Source: Planctomycetota bacterium
GTDB taxonomy: Bacteria > Planctomycetota > SZUA-567 > H5-PLA8
Reading direction: 5' to 3'
Length of the DNA stretch: 64,000 bases
Assembly (NCBI GenBank): GCA_023150555.1
Contig: JAKLKQ010000008.1
Coordinates: 1-64,000, forward strand
The translations under genes and the position numbers were made by a program. Shown piece after piece: positions 57,911 through 64,000 of this stretch (within the stretch, counting starts at the first letter, position 1; each line of letters begins with the position of its first letter). Below the pieces are notes generated by a model. It ran no database searches. It was not told the origin of the DNA and was given only the letters and a program-made list of their open reading frames with translations.

Positions 57911-60900
57911 CTAAGGGCTTTCACTGTCGGGAGTTGCCTGGAGGGCGTCGTCGTACGGCGTGATGATGGGCGGCCAGATCCGCGAGGGGTCTTCCACTTC
58001 GCCGTTGCCCTCTCCGCTGATGCGCACCCGGCTGACCACCATCGCATGATCGAAGGTCCAAAGCGCAAGGCGGTTGCCGGTAAGAGGTTCGGGGTCCTCG
58101 AAGACCAGCGACGGGCCGGGGAAGAGGTTGGTGTAAAAGGTCAGTTTCCCGCCGTGGCGTTCGGCGCGCAGATAGAACCAATTCTGGTGGAAGCTCTGGT
58201 TGGTCGGGATCTTGACGTCGTTCTGGGCCACGACCTTCCCGTTGCGCAGGATCATCGAGCCGCGGTTGTCCAAGCCGCCGAACATGAACGTGTAGCCCTT
58301 GGAGAGGTCGTGCCCGTCGCTGCCGATGGTCAGGTTGATGTCGCGCGCATAGCTGTAGAAGGAACTGCGGTCGCGGCGGCGTTCGGTCTCGAGCTTGTTG
58401 GCCGCGAACCACTCGACGGACACGTCCCCGGGAAAGCGGCGCTTGCTCCACAGCACGGCCGGCTTGCCGCGCGCGGGATCGTTGCGAAGCGTGAAGAAGG
58501 TCCAGCGCGTGTCGCAGTCCCAGCGGCTGGTGATCTCCGCTATGGCTGCGCCCGCCGAGCGCCACGCCGTCGGCGCGGCGGAGAACGTCTCGTTCAGCAG
58601 GCTGCCGCTGTGGATGCGTGTAGCCTCGTCGCGCACCGTCAGGCCTCGAGCGAAGTAGGCCAGCCGCACGCCGGGCAGGGGATGGGGATCGCGCCAGGTC
58701 AGTTCGGCCTTGCCGTTGACCTTGGCCACCACGAAGGGGCCATAGCGGGTCAGGCCCAGCGAGGAGAGTTCGCGCACCTCGCGTTCGCTCAGCGAGGCCT
58801 GCGCCACGACCTCGCCCGCGCGCAACAGGTCCAGCACCACTGCGTCGCTCCCGTCCGGCCTCGGCTGCCCGCCGCGGTAGCGGAACAGGTAGCCGTCGGT
58901 GAACGGCTGCGGCTGGGCCTCGCTGCCTTCGCCGCCCGCCGCCGCCAGGGCCACCTCGTGAAGGCGCGACTGGATCTCGCGTGGCTCAATCGTCATCTCG
59001 ACGTCGCCCGGGAACTGGCCGCGGTGGAAACGCAGGTCGACCTTCGCCTTGTCGTATGAGAAGGAATCCGCCGGCCGCGACCACTCCCAACTGGCGCGCG
59101 TCCAGTCCTGCATGGTGGCTTCTTCCTCGTAGATCGCGTTTGTGGTGATCAGCGGCTTCGATTCCTCCAGCGGCGCCAGGTGGAACCTACGGAAGGCGGC
59201 GGGCGCACCGCCGGCGTCCTCGGTCCACAGGCCCACGCGCCCGCGCAGGGCCCGCTTCTCGAAGCCTTGCACCACCGCGCGGCCGGGGCATTCGGCGACC
59301 AGGTGGCCGCCATACACGCGGACGCGTAGCAGTTGGAAGGCCCGCTCCGAACCGTTGGCAGTGCCGGCCGTGCCTTGTGGCGGCGGCGCGAGGGCGCACT
59401 CGTCGATCAGGCGTTCCCGGCCGAGTTCGAAGCGCTTGAGTTGCAAGGTGTCACGTCCCAGCCGCACGAGATAGCAGTTCTGTTCGTCGCGGTAATGGAA
59501 GACCAGCCCCGCGCCGGCGGCGCCGGGCGCCACTTCGCAGGCGATCTGGTAGCGCGCCGCGGCGGGCCGGCCGATCAGCGCCTTGCTGGCGCCCGTGGCG
59601 GGAGCCTCGACCCAGCCCGCAACGCCGGGGCGGGCCTTCACCTGCCAGCGCCCGGGCCCCGCAAGCCAGCCGCCTGCCAGTTCCGGGGGCTCGCGGAAGT
59701 CGTCCTCGAAGCTGTCCGCGCTGCGCACCTGGACGTCGTCGAAGACGGCGAACTGGCGCATCAGCTGGTCCAGGCTGTTGCGATATGTGCTGCCGGACAG
59801 CGCGTGAGGATCCGGCGCACGCACGACCGGGCGGTTGACGTCGCACCACAAACCCACGGCGCCGGCGGACAGGTTCGCGTCGTGGACCTCGAAGATGTCC
59901 TGCTCGTCGATCGTCACGCGCACGTCCGCATACCCGACATGGACGACCGCCGCGTACCACTGGTCGGGCGCGTAGCCGCCGCCGTTCTCCGCGGCCAGGA
60001 CTTCCTCGCGGCCGTTCTGCACCTTCACCAGTTCGCGGCTTCCCAGGCGTTTCAGCGTACCGTCGCGGTTGTACTCGGTGGCCGTCCAGCGGAAGAGCCC
60101 GTAGTTGGCCTCGTCGCGGTAGGCGAAGACGAGCCCGATACGCGCGCCCTCGGGCCCCCGCAGCGACACGCGGTACTGGTAGTTGTCCCACCAGGGCGCG
60201 CCGATGACGGCTTTCTCGTTCTGCCCGGTGCCAAAGAAATAGAATGCGTTCTGGCTCAGCACGGGATTTTCGAGACTCTTGATCTCGAAGGCGCCGGGCG
60301 AGCAGCGCCAGGCCCCGGTGTCGGCCTTTTCGCGCATGAAATCGTCCTGCAGCAGGATCTCGTCGTGGGCTTCCACGTCCAGGCCCTGCGGCTTGCCCAG
60401 CAGCGAACGCACGCCGACGGTGCCGCCCATCGCCCGCGCGTCGTAGGCCCACAACGCTAGGCGCGGACCGACGAAGACCCCGATGTGCGCGCCGTGCCGC
60501 GCCACGCGCAGCGGGCCGTCCTCGTCCTCGCCCCAGTGCCCGCGGCTGAGGATCTGCTCAACGCCGCCTTCGCAGTAGCCCAGGGTCAGGTCCCAAGAAC
60601 GCTCCGGCGCCTTGGGGTCACTGCGCTTCTCGAGGAAGTGGTAATGCTCGTCGGTCTGGCGGTCGAAGTAGATGCGGTAGACGGCTTCGTCGTCTCGGAC
60701 GGTGATGCCCGTCCAGAAGTAGCTCTGGCCGTCCTGGCCGTGTGCGTCGGCGCCGGCGACCCACTGCGGCCCCGGGTCGCTGCCCGAAGTGGCGGGCAGA
60801 AGGCTCAGATGAGCGACCGGCAGACCTTCCTGGCCGGCCTGCCGCGAGTGGCTCATCAGGACCATCGCGATGCCGACGCCGAACAACAGCGCCAGGGTGG

Positions 60901-60940
60901 CGATGGTGCCGTACATGAGTCCTTTGCGCGGCTGAGACAA
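57911..60940 (-). CDS. Large membrane-anchored beta-sandwich protein, paralogue A
   Basis: This protein is about 1009 residues. The best start is TTG 60940, preceded by GGAGG at six bases and giving nearly the same length as the paralogue; ATG 60967 or 60916 are alternatives. A transmembrane anchor (about 9-30, MYGTIATLALLFGVGIAMVLM) is followed by repeated beta-sandwich units with the same motifs as the downstream paralogue: VYRIYFDRQTDEHYHFLEKR, GLVFAYRDEANYGLFRW, GLVFHYRDEQNCYLVRL and GHDLSKGYTFMFGGLDNRGSM. The C-terminus ends PIITPYDDALQ against VKTIYDQQ in the copy. Likely surface-exposed, possibly a carbohydrate-binding or structural protein. The function is unknown. Confidence 0.75.
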   Translation of the reverse strand: MSQPRKGLMYGTIATLALLFGVGIAMVLMSHSRQAGQEGLPVAHLSLLPATSGSDPGPQWVAGADAHGQDGQSYFWTGITVRDDEAVYRIYFDRQTDEHYHFLEKRSDPKAPERSWDLTLGYCEGGVEQILSRGHWGEDEDGPLRVARHGAHIGVFVGPRLALWAYDARAMGGTVGVRSLLGKPQGLDVEAHDEILLQDDFMREKADTGAWRCSPGAFEIKSLENPVLSQNAFYFFGTGQNEKAVIGAPWWDNYQYRVSLRGPEGARIGLVFAYRDEANYGLFRWTATEYNRDGTLKRLGSRELVKVQNGREEVLAAENGGGYAPDQWYAAVVHVGYADVRVTIDEQDIFEVHDANLSAGAVGLWCDVNRPVVRAPDPHALSGSTYRNSLDQLMRQFAVFDDVQVRSADSFEDDFREPPELAGGWLAGPGRWQVKARPGVAGWVEAPATGASKALIGRPAAARYQIACEVAPGAAGAGLVFHYRDEQNCYLVRLGRDTLQLKRFELGRERLIDECALAPPPQGTAGTANGSERAFQLLRVRVYGGHLVAECPGRAVVQGFEKRALRGRVGLWTEDAGGAPAAFRRFHLAPLEESKPLITTNAIYEEEATMQDWTRASWEWSRPADSFSYDKAKVDLRFHRGQFPGDVEMTIEPREIQSRLHEVALAAAGGEGSEAQPQPFTDGYLFRYRGGQPRPDGSDAVVLDLLRAGEVVAQASLSEREVRELSSLGLTRYGPFVVAKVNGKAELTWRDPHPLPGVRLAYFARGLTVRDEATRIHSGSLLNETFSAAPTAWRSAGAAIAEITSRWDCDTRWTFFTLRNDPARGKPAVLWSKRRFPGDVSVEWFAANKLETERRRDRSSFYSYARDINLTIGSDGHDLSKGYTFMFGGLDNRGSMILRNGKVVAQNDVKIPTNQSFHQNWFYLRAERHGGKLTFYTNLFPGPSLVFEDPEPLTGNRLALWTFDHAMVVSRVRISGEGNGEVEDPSRIWPPIITPYDDALQATPDSESP

Positions 60941-60967
60941 GGGCGGCCTCCAAAAGTACAAGCTCAT

Positions 60968-61258
60968 AAAATATACCCACTTAGCCCCGGCGCGTAACGC
61001 CGATTGCCGATTTTCTGCGCGCCGCGGGGCGCCGTGTTTCTGGCACTCGTGAAACGGCATTTCACCAGGAGAAACAAACTCTGCACAGATGCAGCCGCCT
61101 TCCCCTAATTGCTTGGCAGGGCTGGAGTTCTCGGAATGAAGGCTAAGGTGCGGCGAGGCTGCTCGTCCTTTAAGTGAGCGGATTCTGCGGAATGCGCCTT
61201 GATTCATCCGCTATACTAGAAAAGGTGGCGGACTTAGGCCGGGCAAGGGAAAGGCACC
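60968..61258. other. Divergent intergenic region
   Basis: These 291 bases separate the divergent giant gene and the Gly/Tyr-rich gene. A TATACT at 61212-61217 is a possible -10 for the latter, about 41 bases before its ATG. Nothing else stands out. Confidence 0.35.
61212..61217 (+). promoter_or_regulatory. -10-like box TATACT
   Basis: TATACT lies 41 bases before ATG 61259. No convincing -35 is found at 16-18 bases. Confidence 0.3.
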
Positions 61259-62470
61259 ATGGCGGACCGGCATAATCGGCAGAGGTGGGCCCTGGCGGCG
61301 GCGCTCCTGGTAACGATGCTGGCTGGCGGTTCTGCGCGCGCGGACACCGTGACGCTGACCGACGGTACCGTCCGCGAAGGCACCATCGTCGAAGAAAATG
61401 CCATGACCGTCACCCTCGAAGTGCGCCTGGGCAGCATGAAGGGGCGCGTCGTCATCGAGCGCAGCCGCATCCGTTCCATCGAAAAGAAGGGCCTGGCCCC
61501 GGATCCGGTGGAAGCCGGCGCCGCGCCGTTGCGCGTCGACGCGCGGGGCAAGCAGGGCCGGGAGGCCGCCGACGCGTGGGTGAAGCTCGGCGACTACTAC
61601 GCCTTGAAGGTCGGGTTCACCAGCGAGTCACAGGCCGCCTACGTCAACGCCGTTGCAGCCGATCCGGACCACGAAACCGCGCGCAAGCGCCTGGGGCACG
61701 TCAAGACCGAGCAGGGCTGGCAGGCCGTCGACGCCGAGCGCCGCGCCCAGGGGCTGGTGCCTCTGGACGACGAACTGTGGGTGCGGCCGGCCGAGCGCGC
61801 CTGGATCATCGACCAGCGCCGTGACGCGGGCGACGATCTGAGCATCGCGCCGCGCAAGGACGAGCCCGACAAGTTTGCGCAACGCGACATTGAAGCGGCC
61901 CTGCGCCAGAAGCGCGTGGAGCAGGCCTACCGCGAACGCGAACGCCTGCGCCTGGAATACGGCGAGTCCCTGCTGAGCCGCTACGGCTACTTCGCGCAGG
62001 GCGACGGGTTGTACATCGGCGGAAGCGGCTACACGCCGTACTACGTCGACGGGGTGGGCATCGCCTCGGGCGACGACGGCTTCTTCGTCGGGACCGTAAG
62101 CACCGATCCGTACTACGGTGCGCGCCGGTACTACGGGCCGGGCTATGGCTACGGTTCGGGCTTCGTCTACTCCGATGGCGGACGCAGCACCGCGGCATCG
62201 AACTTCCGGCGCAGCTTCGGGTACTCGCCCGGGATCGTGGCAGGGAACTTCGCCTTCGGCACGAACCTCAGCAACTTCGGCCCGTACTACGGCGGTTATG
62301 GCTATGGGGGGTATGGGTACGGCGGCTACGGCAGCGGCTATTCGAGCGGGTCGTACGGCGGCTACGGGATTCACCTGAACGGCGGCTCGAAGAAGTTCAA
62401 ATACAGCATCAACATCGGCGGGTTCAGCGGTTCAAGCAGCTTCGGCTCCTCGAGCGGCTTCGGATTCTGA
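61259..62470 (+). CDS. Exported Gly/Tyr-rich protein
   Basis: This 403-residue protein has a signal peptide (about 1-28, WALAAALLVTMLAGGSARA). An N-terminal beta domain (DTVTLTDGTVREGTIVEENAMT, about 29-70) resembles small SH3-like folds. A helical middle (about 95-220, HETARKRLGHVKTEQGW) has a pattern that recurs in planctomycete exported proteins. The last 170 residues are rich in Gly, Tyr and Ser with GYGYGGYGYGG-type repeats (about 345-370). Such sequence tends to be flexible or self-associating. It starts at ATG 61259 behind GGGAAAGG. The function is unknown; it converges with the next gene and overlaps it by 39 bases at the 3' end. Confidence 0.75.
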   Translation: MADRHNRQRWALAAALLVTMLAGGSARADTVTLTDGTVREGTIVEENAMTVTLEVRLGSMKGRVVIERSRIRSIEKKGLAPDPVEAGAAPLRVDARGKQGREAADAWVKLGDYYALKVGFTSESQAAYVNAVAADPDHETARKRLGHVKTEQGWQAVDAERRAQGLVPLDDELWVRPAERAWIIDQRRDAGDDLSIAPRKDEPDKFAQRDIEAALRQKRVEQAYRERERLRLEYGESLLSRYGYFAQGDGLYIGGSGYTPYYVDGVGIASGDDGFFVGTVSTDPYYGARRYYGPGYGYGSGFVYSDGGRSTAASNFRRSFGYSPGIVAGNFAFGTNLSNFGPYYGGYGYGGYGYGGYGSGYSSGSYGGYGIHLNGGSKKFKYSINIGGFSGSSSFGSSSGFGF

Positions 62471-63355
62471 CGCCGCGCCCGCCGCGCCGCCCGCGCGCGA
62501 ACCCGCCAGTAGGTCTCCGGTGAGCAGCAGCACTATACCCCACACGCCCAACCCAAGGATCAGCCCCGGCGCCAGCGCTGCGGGCCCACCGCCCGCCGAA
62601 GGTTCGTTGCGCCCCGGCCAAAGGCGCGGGTACGAGATCAGGCGATCCGAACCGATCCACAGGACGTAGGTGTGGTGCCCGCGCACCAGATCGAAGCCCG
62701 ACCGGCTGCGGTTCCAGGCCTCGGCCATGCCGCCCATGGGGCTGAGCGCCAGCACCGCACGCGCGCCAGCGTCGGCGCGCGCCATGGTGCGTTCGCGCTC
62801 CTGCTCGGTAGCCGCTTCGCTGCCGTAGAAGCCCTGCAGGATCGGGCGCGTCCAGAAGATCCCGCCGGCCATCAACGCCAGCGCCAACGCCAGTGCCATG
62901 CGCGTTATTCCAGCGCAGCGCTTGCAGAACAAAAGGAGGAACGCCGCGGCGCCCAGGAGCGCGGCAGCTTGCGCTGCGGTCAGCGCGGCCATGGTCGCCG
63001 CCGCCGAAATCGGGGCGCCGCACAGGGCCAGGCCCGCGAACGCGGTGACCGAGAACAGGCTCGTCTCCATCCATGCGCGCAAGAACGGCCAGCCCACGCT
63101 GCTCTGCAGGGGCAGCCGCGCGAGCGCGACGGCGAGCAGCGCGAGGTTCAGCAGGAAGGATGCCGCCTTGGTGCTCTGGGGGATCGCCAGGGCTGCGCCG
63201 GCCGAAGGCAGGACGGGAAAGAAGCCGTTCAGCAGCCAGGGCAGTGCATAGCCCGCGAGCAGCGCGGCGGCAGTCCACGGGGCGGACCGGATGAAGGTGC
63301 GCTTTACGGCGAGCGGCAGGGCGCGCAGCGACGCGTGGAAGCCGGAGGCGTCCAT
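62432..63355 (-). CDS. Polytopic membrane protein of unknown function
   Basis: This 307-residue protein has six or so hydrophobic segments (for example AAALLAGYALPWLLNG, AASFLLNLALLAVALARLPL, TMAALTAAQAAALLGAAAFLLLFC, MALALALALMAGGIFW and LAPGLILGLGVWGIVLLLTGDLLAG). A soluble loop of about 100 residues (EQERERTMARADAGARAVLALSPMGGMAEAWNRSRSG, then HTYVLWIGSDRLIS) lies before the last helix. It resembles no family that I know. It follows the YdjY-like gene by seven bases, so an operon is likely. The 3' end overlaps the convergent Gly/Tyr-rich gene by 39 bases. Confidence 0.7.
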   Translation of the reverse strand: MDASGFHASLRALPLAVKRTFIRSAPWTAAALLAGYALPWLLNGFFPVLPSAGAALAIPQSTKAASFLLNLALLAVALARLPLQSSVGWPFLRAWMETSLFSVTAFAGLALCGAPISAAATMAALTAAQAAALLGAAAFLLLFCKRCAGITRMALALALALMAGGIFWTRPILQGFYGSEAATEQERERTMARADAGARAVLALSPMGGMAEAWNRSRSGFDLVRGHHTYVLWIGSDRLISYPRLWPGRNEPSAGGGPAALAPGLILGLGVWGIVLLLTGDLLAGSRAGGAAGAASESEAARGAEAA

Positions 63356-63362
63356 GCGCGGG

Positions 63363-64000
63363 TCAGGGCTTGGGGCCGGACTTGGGGTCGGTCTTGGGAT
63401 CGGCGTCGGCCGTCTTCTTGGTGTCGCCCGGGTCCTTGGCGGCGCCGCTGTCGTCGAGGGGCTCGAAGACCAGCCAGCACTTCGTGCCGGTGGGCGGTAC
63501 GGCCGCGCGGTTGACCTCGTAGTAGCCCGAGGCCTGGTCCTGGCCGACGTTGGCCTTCTCGGCGCTCTCGTCGGGCAGGTTCATCAGCGCGTTGGGATCG
63601 TCCATTAGCGCCACGATGGACTTCTCGATGCGCACCATCAGCACTTCGTTCCCGTCGGGCAGGCGCTCCATCCGGGAGCCGGTGAAGGCCCAGGGCGTGC
63701 GCTTCATCGGGGCGCCGGTGCCCGCGTCCCAGATTAGCGTCTCCAGGGGCACGCGGACCGTCTTCTTTTCGGTGCCGGCCGGCGTCTGCGTTTCGCGTTC
63801 GAACTCGACCGAGAACTGCACGCGCGAGCCCTTGCGGACCGGGATGCGCCCGCGCTGGCGCACGATGTCGGCGGGTGCGTACTCGCAGGCGAAGAGCGTG
63901 TAGAAGACGTCCATGGGCGGGCAGTCGAGTGCCAGGATGCATTCGTGGAGCTTTGCGTTCTCGCCCTTGCAGACGACGGCGTATTCCAGCGGGCCCTGCT
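63363..64000 (-). CDS. YdjY-like domain protein, N-terminus beyond the right edge
   Basis: The frame is open to the end of the window, giving at least 211 residues; the true start is outside. The visible N-terminal part (GPLEYAVVCKGENAKLHECILALDCPP, then MDVFYTLFACEYAPADI) has the 'EY..v..G...HE.....P......L' pattern of YdjY-type domains, which are frequent in planctomycete lipoproteins and exported proteins. The middle is beta-rich (RIPVRKGSRVQFSVEFERET, TPWAFTGSRMERL, EVLMVRIEKSIVALMDDPNALMN) and the C-terminus is Asp/Lys/Pro-rich. It is next to the polytopic membrane gene. The family call is moderate; the function is unknown. Confidence 0.55.
   Translation of the reverse strand, partial: QGPLEYAVVCKGENAKLHECILALDCPPMDVFYTLFACEYAPADIVRQRGRIPVRKGSRVQFSVEFERETQTPAGTEKKTVRVPLETLIWDAGTGAPMKRTPWAFTGSRMERLPDGNEVLMVRIEKSIVALMDDPNALMNLPDESAEKANVGQDQASGYYEVNRAAVPPTGTKCWLVFEPLDDSGAAKDPGDTKKTADADPKTDPKSGPKP

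Overview
The window is GC-rich, densely coding bacterial chromosome. No rRNA or taxonomic marker is present. The gene content points to the Planctomycetota (PVC group): ECF sigma factors with membrane anti-sigma partners carrying PQQ-type propellers or HEAT/TPR modules, PEGA-TPR proteins, very large membrane-anchored beta-sandwich proteins, a YdjY-like protein, an LRR protein with secretin-like domains, a TMTC-type membrane protein with TPRs, and flotillin-like FloA. This placement is an inference from gene content; no phylogeny was done.

Layout. 0-1.35 kb is a mobile and repeat zone: an IS3-family element running off the left edge, a truncated and frameshifted REP-associated (RAYT/IS200-like) transposase, and a duplicated block of short palindromes. 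1.35-12.8 kb holds acyl-CoA dehydrogenase, a PrcB-like protein, a regulator combining a DNA-binding domain with a degenerate receiver, an SpoU-type RNA methyltransferase, a peptidoglycan amidase, a HEAT-VWA exported protein, an M20 peptidase translationally coupled to smpB, and an SPFH-GYF / zinc-ribbon membrane pair followed by UbiE/MenG. 12.9-20.9 kb holds an exported LRR protein, a UbiD decarboxylase, a CAP-like exported protein, and an ECF sigma factor with a membrane PQQ-propeller partner.

20.9-24.9 kb is a co-directional set: SDR, glycosyltransferase 2, ArsM-type methyltransferase, DoxX-like membrane protein and a TIGR04282-type glycosyltransferase. It resembles organoarsenical/arsenosugar loci but has no radical-SAM ArsS in view. 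25-32.8 kb carries PrsW, a divergent enolase, an APH-type kinase and two further ECF sigma/anti-sigma pairs. 33-41.4 kb carries envelope genes (coiled-coil protein, lipoprotein, FloA, a broken FloA duplicate, an MBL hydrolase, a STAS protein and a TMTC-like membrane protein). 41.6-45.7 kb carries FxsA, a PTPMT1-like phosphatase, a pterin-dependent methyltransferase, a metallophosphoesterase and a lipoate-ligase-like protein. 45.9-51.4 kb has an exported beta-helix protein and glycine cleavage genes gcvH-gcvPA-gcvPB, which fit the nearby lipoate ligase.

51.4-64 kb is the most unusual stretch. Two tandem paralogous PEGA-TPR membrane proteins are followed on the same strand by two tandem paralogous proteins of about 1,000 residues, then a Gly/Tyr-rich exported protein, a polytopic membrane protein and a YdjY-like protein cut by the right edge. 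The four-gene paralogue array looks like a duplicated cell-surface system of unknown function.

Translation signals are mixed. Many genes have a clear Shine-Dalgarno sequence, but several have a -10-like hexamer six bases before the ATG, which suggests leaderless mRNAs. Promoter and operator calls were made by eye and are low confidence.
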